Positions 27,911 to 36,802 of a DNA stretch of 57,650 nt are shown one piece after another. How positions within the stretch are numbered: position 1 is the stretch's first letter; each line of letters opens with the position of its first letter. The DNA lies in assembly GCA_948467395.1 (NCBI GenBank), contig CAOKDX010000020.1, positions 1 to 57,650 on the forward strand, given 5' to 3'. Source of the stretch: an uncultured Clostridia bacterium (GTDB lineage Bacteria > Bacillota > Clostridia > Lachnospirales > Lachnospiraceae). The notes under the pieces were generated by a model. The model did no database searches and had not been told where the DNA came from. It was given only the letters and a program-made list of their open reading frames with translations. Both the position numbers and the translations under genes were made by a program.

Positions 27911-30900
27911 ATGCAGGAGAGTATACAGCTTTTAACTTTGATCGCACTGGTTACATTGGCAGCCTTTGTTCTGCTGTACTGTTTCAGGCTTCATTACGAA
28001 GTGTCAGGGACACGCACGTATTATAAGGATAAAAAAATGCAGTGGGGGAATATTATTCTGCTGCTGGCAGCTGCCCTTCTGGTTAAATTGATATTTGCCG
28101 CCGCTTACAAGGGTCATGGTACGGATATGAATTGTTTCTATGCCTGGTCGGATTTGATATTCAAACATGGGGTTGGCAAGTTCTATCATCTGGATACCTT
28201 TACTGACTATCCGCCGGGTTATATGCTGATCCTGTGGGTTGTGGCGGCGGTGAGAAAGCTCTTTTCCATTGGGACAACAACGGATATGGGACGCATTCTG
28301 ATCAAACTGGTGCCGGTGCTCTGCGATCTGGCGGTTGGCTTTCTTGTCTATATTCTGGCAAAGAGGAAATTATCAGAGCCCTCCTCTCTTCTGCTTTCTT
28401 TTGCCTATGTGATGAATCCTGTTGTGATACTGGATTCATCCGTATGGGGGCAGACGGACGGCGTTTTTACCCTGCTGGTGCTCCTGACCTGTTATTTCTG
28501 TATGGAGGAGAAGAGGATACCGGCATATTTCATATTTGCCGCCGGTGTGCTGATCAAGCCGCAGACACTGATTTTTACGCCGATTTTGATCTGGACGGTA
28601 ATCGAGCAGGTATTCCGCCGAAGGACAGACAGGAAGGGAATACTTCGCGAACTGGCCGGTGGCCTTTCCGCCATTGCCGCCATGCTGCTGACAGCGCTTC
28701 CCTTTGGTCTCGGCAAAGTGTTCAGTCAATATGTGGACACACTGGGTTCTTATGAACACTGTACTATCAATGCCTATAATATATGGGGGCTTTTTGGGCT
28801 CAACTGGGCAGACCAGACTGGTAAATTTCTCTTTTTGGAGTACCGCCAATGGGGGACGCTGGCAATTCTGGCATCGGTGGCACTCAGCGGATGGATTTTT
28901 TTCCGGCTGAGGGAGGACCGGTCAAAGTATTTTATCAGCATGAGTGTCATCGTGAGCACGATGTTCCTGTTCTCTGTCCGTATGCATGAGAGATATCTCT
29001 TCCCGGTTCTGGCACTGACGCTGTGTGCATTTCTTGTGAGACCGGCAAGGGAACTGTTTTTTACTTATGCCGGTTTTTCAATTGTACAATTTATCAATAT
29101 ATTTCATGTATATTATTACTACATGGATTTCAATTCCACGGATCCCAAGGGCGGCATCATAGGCTTTACGGCGCTGCTCACCCTTGCTGTCTATGGCTAT
29201 ATGTTTGCCGCCTCATTTGCGAAGACAGAAATTCAGCCGCTGGCGGAGCGGCCCTCCGGGAAACTCCGGAAGGGCAGGGAGGTGTATTATATCCTCAACC
29301 GCCGCTCTGATGGCAGCCGGGAGAAGGAGCAGAAACCGCCCCGTGTCTTTGCCAGCCGCAGCATGCCTCGTTTTACGAAATGGGACTGGGCAGTGCTGGG
29401 GGGCATAATGCTTGTGTATTCTGCCTTTGCCCTGTATGATCTGGGAAAGGCCCATGCGCCGGAGACGGAGTGGAAGTCGCAGCAGCAGGGATCGGAGATC
29501 ATTTTGGATTTTGGCGAAGACAAACATGTGGATATGATCCATACCTTTCTCGGCACCTATGAGAACCGGTTTTTTACCCTGTCCTTTTCCCAGGACGGAC
29601 AGACCTATGCAGACCTTGGTACTGTAAAGGCGGCAAATGTATTTACATGGAATGAGATGCGGATTGAGAAACAGGAGGGGGAGGAGTTTGACAACAGCAC
29701 GTACAATCTCCTCTATGATTACCGGTATGTCCGACTGACGTCGCTGGATACGGAGTCGGCGCTGCGGGAGCTGATCGTAAAGGATAAGGATGGGAATATA
29801 CTGATGCCTGTCAATGCCTCGGATTATCCGGAACTCTTTGACGAGCAGGAGGAATATGGGGATATCATTACATTCCGCGAGGGTACCTATTTCGATGAAA
29901 TCTATCATGCCCGTACTGCCTATGAGATGACCGAGGGACTGCGGAATTACGAGTGGACCCATCCGCCCCTTGGCAAGTTTTTTATCAGTCTTGGTATCCG
30001 TGTCTTTGGCATGAATCCCTTTGGCTGGCGGATCGTGGGTACGCTGTTTGGAATCTTTATGCTTCCCTTTATGTATCTCTTTGGAAGAAGGCTCTTTGGG
30101 GCGAAGACATGGGCGGCGGGTGCCCTGACATTCCTGTTCGCTTTTGACTTCATGCACTTCACACAGACAAGGATTTCCACTATTGATGTGTATGGGACAT
30201 TTTTCATTATTGTGATGTTCTTCTTTATGTATTGGTACAGTCAATTGAGTTTTTATGATACGCCGCTGAGAAAGACATTTGTTCCTCTTGGACTGAGCGC
30301 CATCGCCATGGGGCTGGGCTGCGCTTCCAAATGGACGGCAGTCTATGCGGCGGCGGGACTGGGGATCTTCTTCTTCGCCATTATGTACCAAAGGTACAGG
30401 GAGTATCGGTATGCCATGGAAGATCCCGAAGGAACTACTGCCGGTATCCGCCATGTGGACATTCTGGAAACATTTTCCGGCAGGCTCAGGTGGACTCTTC
30501 TGTTCTGTGTTGTGTTCTTTGTGATCATTGCCGGGCTGATCTATCTGTTATCCTATATTCCTTTTTCTAATGGAGAGGATATGGGATTATGGCAGCGCAT
30601 GGTGAAAAATCAGGGCGATATGTTTGGCTACCATGCGGGACTGGAGGGGGGACATCCTTATGCGTCCACATGGTATCAGTGGCCGGTGATCTACCGCCCC
30701 ATGTATTATTACTGCCAGACCCTGGCAAATGGTCTGAAGGAGGGAATCAGCGCATTCGGCAATCCTCTTGTCTGGTGGGCAGGAATTCCGGCATTCATCT
30801 ATATGCTGTACCGTATCATACGGAAGAGGGACCGGACGGCGCTGTTTCTTGTATTTGCCTATCTGGTACAGTATGTGCCATGGATGACTGTCCCAAGATG

Positions 30901-31135
30901 TACCTTTGCTTACCATTACTTCCCCAGTGTACCTTTTCTGGCTATGATGCTTGTGTATGTGATGGTGCGCCTGGCAGATCAGGATAAAAAGTGGTTTAAA
31001 TGGATCCTTGTCTATATTATTGCTGCCTTCCTGCTGTTTTTGCTGTTCTATCCTGTGCTGTCAGGAGAGCCTGTGACAGAATCCTATGTCAGGGACGGGC
31101 TGCGCTGGCTGCCGCAATGGCAGCTGGTGTCTTAG
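27911..31135 (+). CDS. Double GT-C glycosyltransferase: GT87-like half, discoidin-like linker, PMT (GT39) half
   Basis: This 1074-residue polytopic protein combines two polyprenyl-phosphate-sugar-dependent glycosyltransferases. Residues about 1-435 form a GT-C domain with YKGHGTDMNCFYAW and DYPPGYM loops. Residues about 525-625 resemble an F5/8 type C (discoidin) sugar-binding domain (SEIILDFGEDKHVDMIHTF). Residues about 640-1074 match protein O-mannosyltransferases, with the catalytic FDEIYHAR loop near 658 and HPPLGKFFISLGIRVFG. The chain would sit in the membrane with the discoidin part outside. The product may glycosylate a surface protein or cell-wall polymer; the acceptor is unknown. 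The start ATG has only a weak, distant GAAAGGG. Confidence 0.85.
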   Translation: MQESIQLLTLIALVTLAAFVLLYCFRLHYEVSGTRTYYKDKKMQWGNIILLLAAALLVKLIFAAAYKGHGTDMNCFYAWSDLIFKHGVGKFYHLDTFTDYPPGYMLILWVVAAVRKLFSIGTTTDMGRILIKLVPVLCDLAVGFLVYILAKRKLSEPSSLLLSFAYVMNPVVILDSSVWGQTDGVFTLLVLLTCYFCMEEKRIPAYFIFAAGVLIKPQTLIFTPILIWTVIEQVFRRRTDRKGILRELAGGLSAIAAMLLTALPFGLGKVFSQYVDTLGSYEHCTINAYNIWGLFGLNWADQTGKFLFLEYRQWGTLAILASVALSGWIFFRLREDRSKYFISMSVIVSTMFLFSVRMHERYLFPVLALTLCAFLVRPARELFFTYAGFSIVQFINIFHVYYYYMDFNSTDPKGGIIGFTALLTLAVYGYMFAASFAKTEIQPLAERPSGKLRKGREVYYILNRRSDGSREKEQKPPRVFASRSMPRFTKWDWAVLGGIMLVYSAFALYDLGKAHAPETEWKSQQQGSEIILDFGEDKHVDMIHTFLGTYENRFFTLSFSQDGQTYADLGTVKAANVFTWNEMRIEKQEGEEFDNSTYNLLYDYRYVRLTSLDTESALRELIVKDKDGNILMPVNASDYPELFDEQEEYGDIITFREGTYFDEIYHARTAYEMTEGLRNYEWTHPPLGKFFISLGIRVFGMNPFGWRIVGTLFGIFMLPFMYLFGRRLFGAKTWAAGALTFLFAFDFMHFTQTRISTIDVYGTFFIIVMFFFMYWYSQLSFYDTPLRKTFVPLGLSAIAMGLGCASKWTAVYAAAGLGIFFFAIMYQRYREYRYAMEDPEGTTAGIRHVDILETFSGRLRWTLLFCVVFFVIIAGLIYLLSYIPFSNGEDMGLWQRMVKNQGDMFGYHAGLEGGHPYASTWYQWPVIYRPMYYYCQTLANGLKEGISAFGNPLVWWAGIPAFIYMLYRIIRKRDRTALFLVFAYLVQYVPWMTVPRCTFAYHYFPSVPFLAMMLVYVMVRLADQDKKWFKWILVYIIAAFLLFLLFYPVLSGEPVTESYVRDGLRWLPQWQLVS

Positions 31136-31176
31136 GACAGCAGATACGCCCTAAGAGAGAGAAAGAGAGGAAAATT

Positions 31177-32562
31177 GTGAAACAGCTGATTCATGAGCTT
31201 ATGAAAGGGAAGAATGTAAAGAGTAATCTGGAAAAATACAAAGCGATATCGGTTTCTTCCTATATGGAATATGCGGCGCTGGAGCTGACATTCTCCGCTT
31301 ATACCATGGTCCAGGAGATCATGGAAGAGAGGCCGGAGCCGGCGGAGCGGGAGAGGAGAATGGCTCAGAGCATCCTTGAGCTGCTGGGGGACCTTGGCAG
31401 AAGAGACATGGATGTGGAGACTGTGATACCGCAGATAAGGGAATTGCGACAGGAGATTACGGAAAGGATGGATGTATTGACCTGCTATACCGACCGTCTT
31501 CTTGTCTATGAATATGTGCTGAACCGGATGGAATTCAAATACCTGTCTGAGAAAGAGCTGGATCAGAAACTGGCGGCTTTTCAAGAGCCGGCTTATATGA
31601 AGAAGCTTTTGGCCTGGCTTTTTTCTGACCGGGATCAGACCATCCTTCATGAGAAGCTTCGTCTGGTGATAGGCCAGATTCCAGTCCATATGACCAGGAA
31701 TAAATTTTCACAGAGGGTCAGCGAGGCCATGACGCTGTATAAAGACGGAGACGCCGGCGCCCTGGAGAATTTTATCTATATGATCCGGACGGCAGCTATG
31801 GTCTATGAGCCGGTAACGTATGCGGAAGAATATCCGGAGTTCAGGGCTTTATTACAGCAGCTGGCAGATGCAGATTACACCGGTCTTGACGAGACGGCCT
31901 ATCATAGCCTGGCTGCTGGTCTGGAAGAGGGAGCCAGTGCGATCCGCGACATCACAGATTTTTATTACGGCCTGCAGAAGGTGGTAAATGGCGTTTTTGC
32001 CATATGCCTGCTGCAGCGGCATCTGCATCCGGACAGCGAGAGCAGGCTGGTAAGAGCTTGCCGCTCTATCTGGGTATGTCTGGCACAGCGGCAGTATCGG
32101 GATGAGATGCTGGAACCGCTGGAGGGCAGGATTGAAGAACTTCTGGAAAAAATAAGCGCCCTTGAGTCGGTTCTGATGGAGATTCAGGCGTCCTACAGGG
32201 CAGAGATCCGTTCTGCCGGTGTCGCGTCCTTCTATGAAGATCTTGCTGCTGTGTCGAACCTTTTGTCCGACAGCCTCTTCGTGGATCTGGACCGGGCGGT
32301 GAAGGAGGAAAAGGCAGATGCGGCGTATGTCAAGAGGAGAACGGAGGAACTGCTGGAAGAACTGCTGAAGAAACTAAATGAAGTTTCACGTCCTGTCAGG
32401 AGGGCGCTTATGGGACAGGTGCTTGAGAAGCTTCCGCTGGTATTTGAAAATACCGATGAGGTTCAGGAATACATACAGGTGAATCTTATGGGATGTCAGG
32501 ATAAGGCAGAGAAATGTGTGGTAATGATGATTCTCTGGGATCTGATGCAGGAAGAGTTATAA
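31177..32562 (+). CDS. Uncharacterised helical protein, 461 residues
   Basis: I do not recognise this gene. The product has no signal peptide, membrane segment or cysteine motif, and is rich in Glu, Leu, Arg and Ala in heptad-like stretches (for example EPLEGRIEELLEKISALESVLMEIQ near residue 320), so it is probably all-helical and partly coiled coil. The start is GTG 31177 with AGAGAGG at 6 nt; the frame runs back into the glycosyltransferase gene but that part is a shadow. It begins 41 bp after the glycosyltransferase stop and is followed by three more plus-strand genes ending in GerW, so it may be part of that operon. A cell-envelope or sporulation role is only a guess from position. Confidence 0.75.
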   Translation: MKQLIHELMKGKNVKSNLEKYKAISVSSYMEYAALELTFSAYTMVQEIMEERPEPAERERRMAQSILELLGDLGRRDMDVETVIPQIRELRQEITERMDVLTCYTDRLLVYEYVLNRMEFKYLSEKELDQKLAAFQEPAYMKKLLAWLFSDRDQTILHEKLRLVIGQIPVHMTRNKFSQRVSEAMTLYKDGDAGALENFIYMIRTAAMVYEPVTYAEEYPEFRALLQQLADADYTGLDETAYHSLAAGLEEGASAIRDITDFYYGLQKVVNGVFAICLLQRHLHPDSESRLVRACRSIWVCLAQRQYRDEMLEPLEGRIEELLEKISALESVLMEIQASYRAEIRSAGVASFYEDLAAVSNLLSDSLFVDLDRAVKEEKADAAYVKRRTEELLEELLKKLNEVSRPVRRALMGQVLEKLPLVFENTDEVQEYIQVNLMGCQDKAEKCVVMMILWDLMQEEL

Positions 32563-32614
32563 GACGGATGTCCGGTCTGTGCTGCTGCGGGACATGGACA
32601 GATGGGAGGCAGAG

Positions 32615-32971
32615 ATGATTCACTGGTATCAGGATCTGTATATGGATCAGAAGGTCAGGGAAAATCCGCGCCGCTGCAGGCGTCATATTGAGCGGTGTGC
32701 CGGGAGCCTGAGAAGGAGTTTATCGAAATTCTGGAGAAGCTATTATGCGATAACACTGCCCTCAAATGAAGAAAATCTATTTGATATAATAGAGACAAGA
32801 CAGCTTTTTTTCAGAAGATATGCGCATCTGGACCTGTATATAGTAGGTCTTGCGGAGAATTATGATTCCGCTCTGGAGCTTCTGCAGCAAATCCTGCTGG
32901 AGTCGGCGGGACAGGGAGAAGAGTTTGCGCCCCAGAGCAGATTCGACAAGAGTGATTTTACGGGGAAGTGA
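32615..32971 (+). CDS. Uncharacterised small protein, 118 residues
   Basis: I do not recognise this family. The protein is soluble, Arg/Glu-rich and probably helical (MIHWYQDLYMDQ at the start; ENLFDIIETRQLFFRRYAHLDLYIVGLAENYDSALELL in the middle). ATG 32615 has GGGAGG at 5 nt. Earlier in-frame starts at 32579 (GTG) and 32594 (ATG) lack ribosome binding sites. It lies 52 bp after the 461-residue gene and 4 bp before the DUF2953 gene, so the cluster looks co-transcribed. Confidence 0.7.
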   Translation: MIHWYQDLYMDQKVRENPRRCRRHIERCAGSLRRSLSKFWRSYYAITLPSNEENLFDIIETRQLFFRRYAHLDLYIVGLAENYDSALELLQQILLESAGQGEEFAPQSRFDKSDFTGK

Positions 32972-32975
32972 CAGG

Positions 32976-33830
32976 ATGGCAATTGTTTTGGCTATATTAA
33001 AGTGGATTGGTATCGTGCTGGGTGGAGTGCTTGGAATGGCACTCCTGCTTGGCGTTCTCGTTGTATTTGTGCCCGTCCGCTACCGCCTGTCAGGAAATAA
33101 CCAGGATGTGCTGCGCTATCAGTTTCGGGTATCCTGGCTCTGCCGCCTGGTTTCCATTGTGAAGAAGGCGGATTCGAAAGAGATATGGCTCCGGCTGCTG
33201 GGGATACCTGTGGTACGGCTTGCCGGAGACTCCCCGGGGACGGCAGGGGAGACATCTGCCGGCACACAGGGGACAGACAGGGAACCAGTGGAAGAGAGAG
33301 CAGGATCAAAAGAACCGGACTCCCGGCAGCAGAGCGGGAAGCCAGGAAAGAACTACGGTACGGGGCAGGCGCAGACCGGGAAGAAGAAATCTGTCCCAGG
33401 GAAGAAGGGTACATCTGGAAAGAAACATAAGAAAAGAAAAAAAGCCTTTTCTTTTGACATACTATCGGGTATAATAAATTTTGTCAGAGATACAGAAAAT
33501 AAGCGCATTTTTCGAAAGATGCGGAACGAACTCCGGTTGCTGCTGCGCTATCTGGCACCCCGGAAGGTACGGGGCTGTTTTGTGATCGGCACAGGGGATC
33601 CGTCGTCTACCGGTCTTCTGATCGGGGGAATCAGTCTTCTGCCATTTGCCTATCAGGAGGGGATTGAGATCACGCCGGATTTTGATGACAGGGTTTTTGC
33701 AGCAGACGGAATGATAAAGGGACAGATACGGGTATTCTATTTTATCCGGCTCTGCATCCGGCTTTACCGGGACAAAGAACTGAGAAAATTATGGAATAAG
33801 ATTCAGAAGTTGAAAAAGGAGGCTGCATAA
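32976..33830 (+). CDS. DUF2953 membrane-anchored protein (YtfI-like)
   Basis: The 284-residue protein has an N-terminal membrane helix (residues 3-30, IVLAILKWIGIVLGGVLGMALLLGVLVVF), then a RYRLSGNN-type beta region, a long low-complexity Gly/Lys/Glu/Thr linker (about 85-150), and a C-terminal domain (LRYLAPRKVRGCFVIGTGDPSSTG). These are the features of DUF2953. In Bacillus the YtfI member lies directly before ytfJ/gerW, the same order as here. The stop and the GerW start overlap in TAATG, so translation is coupled. ATG 32976 follows AGTGACAGG; the frame extends upstream without support. Confidence 0.83.
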   Translation: MAIVLAILKWIGIVLGGVLGMALLLGVLVVFVPVRYRLSGNNQDVLRYQFRVSWLCRLVSIVKKADSKEIWLRLLGIPVVRLAGDSPGTAGETSAGTQGTDREPVEERAGSKEPDSRQQSGKPGKNYGTGQAQTGKKKSVPGKKGTSGKKHKKRKKAFSFDILSGIINFVRDTENKRIFRKMRNELRLLLRYLAPRKVRGCFVIGTGDPSSTGLLIGGISLLPFAYQEGIEITPDFDDRVFAADGMIKGQIRVFYFIRLCIRLYRDKELRKLWNKIQKLKKEAA

Positions 33831-34225
33831 TGGCAGAAAATAATTTTAGCAATACGGTGGAATCACTGTTTAACGGTATGGATTCCTTTATTACAACAAA
33901 GACAGTAGTGGGGGATGCGGTTCGCTTTGACGATGGAACCATCGTTCTTCCTCTTGTGGATGTCAGCTTTGGCGTGGCTGCCGGGGCATTTGCCAATGAA
34001 AATGGCAGTGAGACAAAGAATAATGGCGGCGGCGGTATGGGAGCAAAGATTCAGCCCAGCGCGGTTCTTGTTATCAAGGATGGGAATTCCAAGCTGGTGA
34101 ATGTAAAGAATCAGGACGGTATCACGAAGATTCTGGATATGGTTCCGGGATTTGTAGAGAAGTTCTCCAAGAAGGGCGATAAGGAGAATGGTGACCAGGA
34201 AAAGGAACAGGGAAAAAAGGAGTAA
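33830..34225 (+). CDS. gerW: GerW-family sporulation protein (YtfJ)
   Basis: This family is required for normal spore germination with certain germinants in Bacillus. The 131-residue protein matches along its length: NTVESLFNGMDSFITTKTVVGDAV, then VLPLVDVSFGVAAGAF, a Gly-rich loop NNGGGGMGAKIQPSAVLVI, and a charged Lys/Glu tail. The presence of this gene and its DUF2953 partner indicates a spore-former. ATG 33830 has AAAGGAGG at 7 nt inside the end of the upstream gene. Confidence 0.92.
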   Translation: MAENNFSNTVESLFNGMDSFITTKTVVGDAVRFDDGTIVLPLVDVSFGVAAGAFANENGSETKNNGGGGMGAKIQPSAVLVIKDGNSKLVNVKNQDGITKILDMVPGFVEKFSKKGDKENGDQEKEQGKKE

Positions 34226-34305
34226 GCAGGGGGCCGATCTGCCGCCTGTGGACAGGCAGGGGGCATAGAAATTATTAAAAAACTTACAAAAAATGAAAAT
34301 TTTAC

Positions 34306-34334
34306 TTGCAATAACAATCTTTTTTTGCTAAAAT
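34306..34334 (+). promoter_or_regulatory. Sigma-A promoter of rpmB
   Basis: TTGCAA (34306-34311) and TAAAAT (34329-34334) are 17 bp apart. The start near 34341 leaves a leader of about 75 nt. Confidence 0.8.
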
Positions 34335-34417
34335 AGTCGTGTTGTCGTGTGTGAGATAAATTTTTGCGATAGAGAGAGACATGCGAAGAAAAAGGTATTC
34401 AGAAGGAGGTGCTTTTC

Positions 34418-34603
34418 ATGGCTAAGTGTGCAGTATGTGGAAAAGGCGTACATTTTGGTAACGCTGTCAGCCACTCTCATAGAAGGAGTAACAAGATCTG
34501 GAAGTCAAATCTCAAATCTGTAAGAGTAAAGGTAAACGGCGGTACAAAGAAACAGTATGTATGTACTTCATGCCTTCGTTCTGGAAAAGTAGAGAGAGCA
34601 TAG
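34418..34603 (+). CDS. rpmB: 50S ribosomal protein bL28
   Basis: The 61-residue protein is the zinc-binding form of bL28: CAVCG (Cys 4 and 7) and CTSC (Cys 49 and 52) form the zinc ribbon, and SHSHRRSNKIWKSNLKSV is the conserved rRNA-binding core. AAGGAGG lies 9 nt before ATG 34418. It is monocistronic, with its own promoter and terminator. The earlier in-frame start at 34409 lies inside the ribosome binding region and is rejected. Confidence 0.97.
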   Translation: MAKCAVCGKGVHFGNAVSHSHRRSNKIWKSNLKSVRVKVNGGTKKQYVCTSCLRSGKVERA

Positions 34604-34610
34604 ACAGATA

Positions 34611-34649
34611 AAAGAATCCTTATTCGGTTTGGAAGGGGATTCTTTTTTA
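34611..34649 (+). terminator. Terminator of rpmB
   Basis: AAAGAATCC pairs with GGATTCTTT and is followed by a T-run (TTTTTTAT). The loop is about 16 nt. Confidence 0.85.
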
Positions 34650-34699
34650 TTACAGGAAAAACTGGCTTTTGGCCTGCACAAAAATTATCAAAAATACCA

Positions 34700-34728
34700 T
34701 TGAATAACAGCTTATAATAGGTTATAAT
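34700..34728 (+). promoter_or_regulatory. Sigma-A promoter of the rib operon
   Basis: TTGAAT (34700-34705) and TATAAT (34723-34728) are 17 bp apart, with transcription starting near 34735, just before the FMN riboswitch. Confidence 0.85.
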
Positions 34729-34747
34729 AGCCTACGAAGAGAAAAAA

Positions 34748-34872
34748 ACATTTTCAGGGCGGGGTGAAATTCCCCACCGGCGGTAAAGCCCGCGAGCGGT
34801 ATCTGATTACAGCGTCCCGCTGATCTGGTGAGATTCCGGAGCCGACAGTATAGTCTGGATGGAAGAAGATGT
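34748..34872 (+). promoter_or_regulatory. FMN riboswitch (RFN element)
   Basis: The conserved RFN core is present: CAGGGCGGGGTGAAATTCCC, ACCGGCGGTAAAGCCCGCGAGC, GAGATTCCGGAGCCGACAGT and AGTCTGGATGGAAGAAG. The outer P1 helix is ACATTTTC (34748-34755) with GAAGATGT (34865-34872). FMN binding is known to favour the downstream terminator and so turn off riboflavin synthesis. The 379-bp gap between rpmB and ribD is filled by terminator, promoter and this riboswitch. Confidence 0.97.
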
Positions 34873-34912
34873 GAAAGCATTGTTCGATTTTATTCACATA
34901 AGGATTAATCAT

Positions 34913-34942
34913 GCCCTGAGTATTGTCTGCCCGGGGCTTTTT
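34913..34942 (+). terminator. Riboswitch-controlled terminator before ribD
   Basis: GCCCTG (34913-34918) pairs with CGGGGC (34932-34937), followed by TTTTT. It is the expression platform of the FMN riboswitch. Confidence 0.8.
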
Positions 34943-34982
34943 GTATGGGCGGTGACGGGAAGAGCGATGGAGGAAATGAGAA

Positions 34983-36095
34983 GTGACAAAGTATGAATAT
35001 ATGCAGCTGGCGATTGAGCTGGCATGGAAAGGCATGGGACACACCGCGCCCAACCCTATGGTGGGATGTGTTGTAGTTCGGGACGGGAAGATAATGACAG
35101 ATGGATTTCATGAGCAGTATGGGGGATATCATGCCGAGCGCAATGCTTTGCTGCGGTGTGAGGAAGATCTTACGGGAGCAGATCTGTATGTGACTCTGGA
35201 GCCATGCTGCCATCAGGGACAGACACCGCCCTGTACGGATATTATTCTGGAACGGGGTATCGGCAGGGTGTTTATCGGGGCCATGGATCCCAACCCCAGG
35301 GTGTCAGGTAAGGGGGCGCAGATTCTGCGGGAGCATGGCGTGGAAGTGGAGACAGGGATTCTGGAGAAGGAATGCCTGGAGCTGAACGAAGTGTTTATGC
35401 AGTATATCGCTACCGGAATTCCCTATGTGGCAATGAAATATGCCATGACCATGGATGGCAAGATTGCTACCTATACAGGGGATTCCAAATGGGTGACGGG
35501 GGAAGCGGCACGCCGGCATGTACACGAGCTGCGGAAACGCTACAGCGCCATTATGGTGGGGATTGGTACTGTTCTGGTGGATGATCCGATGCTGAACTGC
35601 CGCATAGAAGAAGGCGTGGATCCGGTGCGTATCATCTGTGATTCCAGCCTGCGTATTCCGTTGGACAGCCAGATTGTGCAGACTGCTAAGGAGATTGCTA
35701 CCATAGTGGCATATGCGTCCGGGGATCCCGGGAAGGAAAAGGAGCTAAAGAGGGCGGGTGTGGATCTGATCCAGATCAATGAAAATGGAAGGGTTGATTT
35801 TGCAAAGCTTCTTTCGGAGCTTGGGCGGAGAAAGATTGACAGCGTTCTTATTGAGGGGGGCGGGACCTTTCATGGAACGGTGCTTAAGAGCGGTATGGTA
35901 AACCGGATCTTCTGCTATATAGCGCCCAAACTTATCGGGGGAAAGGAAGCGAAGTCACCGGTTGAGGGGGATGGATTTTCCTATATGCGGGAGGCATTGG
36001 AGATTACAGATTCGGAGATTATAAAGCTTGGCGGGGATATCTGCATCACCGGGCGTGTACGGAAGGAGGAGGCGCCATGTTTACCGGAATCGTAG
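34983..36095 (+). CDS. ribD: Bifunctional riboflavin deaminase/reductase RibD
   Basis: RibD carries out the second and third steps of riboflavin synthesis: deamination of the pyrimidine from GTP, then NADPH reduction of the ribosyl side chain. The 370-residue protein has the zinc deaminase domain at 1-145 (HAERNAL near residue 50, EPCCHQGQTPPC near 78) and the reductase domain from about 146 (MKYAMTMDGKIATYTGDSKWV, later VLIEGGGTFHG). The start is GTG 34983 with GGAGG at 9 nt. Its end overlaps ribE by 19 nt. First gene of ribD-ribE-ribBA-ribH, the usual order in Firmicutes. Confidence 0.97.
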   Translation: MTKYEYMQLAIELAWKGMGHTAPNPMVGCVVVRDGKIMTDGFHEQYGGYHAERNALLRCEEDLTGADLYVTLEPCCHQGQTPPCTDIILERGIGRVFIGAMDPNPRVSGKGAQILREHGVEVETGILEKECLELNEVFMQYIATGIPYVAMKYAMTMDGKIATYTGDSKWVTGEAARRHVHELRKRYSAIMVGIGTVLVDDPMLNCRIEEGVDPVRIICDSSLRIPLDSQIVQTAKEIATIVAYASGDPGKEKELKRAGVDLIQINENGRVDFAKLLSELGRRKIDSVLIEGGGTFHGTVLKSGMVNRIFCYIAPKLIGGKEAKSPVEGDGFSYMREALEITDSEIIKLGGDICITGRVRKEEAPCLPES

Positions 36096-36727
36096 AGGAG
36101 ATCGGTGAGATCATCCGCATTGAGCGGGGCAGCCGGTCCGCCGTACTCCATATACGCTGTAAGGAGGTGCTGGAGGGAACCCGGACAGGAGACAGCATTG
36201 CGGTAAACGGGGTATGCTTAACAGTGACCTCCATGGGAGAAGGCGGTTATACGGCAGATGTTATGGCAGAGACTCTTAACCGCAGTTCCCTGGGGACATT
36301 GGGACCAGGCAGCCGGGTAAATCTGGAACGGGCGATGCCCGCAGACGGACGGTTCGGCGGTCATATTGTGGCGGGGCACATCGACGGGACAGGGACAGTA
36401 CAGAGCGTGGACCGGGATGAAACCGCTGTCTGGTATCGTATCTCGGCGGAGCCGAAGGTACTGCGGTATATTGTAGAGAAGGGATCCGTCACGATAGATG
36501 GGATCAGCCTGACGGTAGCGAAGGTGACGGAAGAGGATTTCAGTGTGTCCGTTATCCCCCACACACAGGCAAACACTGTGCTTTCAGACAGAAGGGCAGG
36601 GGACATTGTGAATGTGGAGACAGATATCATAGGAAAATATGTAGAAAAGCTTTTGCTGCCCCAGGAGACGCCCCGGAAGAAGAGCTGTCTGACCATGGAA
36701 TATCTGGCAGAGCATGGCTTTTTATAG
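36077..36727 (+). CDS. ribE: Riboflavin synthase alpha subunit
   Basis: This enzyme dismutates two molecules of 6,7-dimethyl-8-ribityllumazine to riboflavin. The 216-residue protein begins MFTGIVEEIG and has the internal duplication of the lumazine-binding barrel: VNGVCLTVT in the first half and IDGISLTVA in the second, with GGHIVAGHIDGTG between them. AAGGAGGAGG lies just before the ATG within ribD, so the two are translationally coupled. Confidence 0.97.
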   Translation: MFTGIVEEIGEIIRIERGSRSAVLHIRCKEVLEGTRTGDSIAVNGVCLTVTSMGEGGYTADVMAETLNRSSLGTLGPGSRVNLERAMPADGRFGGHIVAGHIDGTGTVQSVDRDETAVWYRISAEPKVLRYIVEKGSVTIDGISLTVAKVTEEDFSVSVIPHTQANTVLSDRRAGDIVNVETDIIGKYVEKLLLPQETPRKKSCLTMEYLAEHGFL

Positions 36728-36802
36728 ATATATGCGATGGAAATGGATGCCGCCGGAGGCGGCCGGAAAGTTCAGAGAGAATAGAAAAGGAGGAAGACAG
36801 CA

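Noticed and set aside
29213-30454. Minus-strand open frame of 413 codons inside the glycosyltransferase gene
   Set aside because: Composition rich in His, Arg and Pro with no recognisable motif; the plus strand encodes a clear PMT domain.
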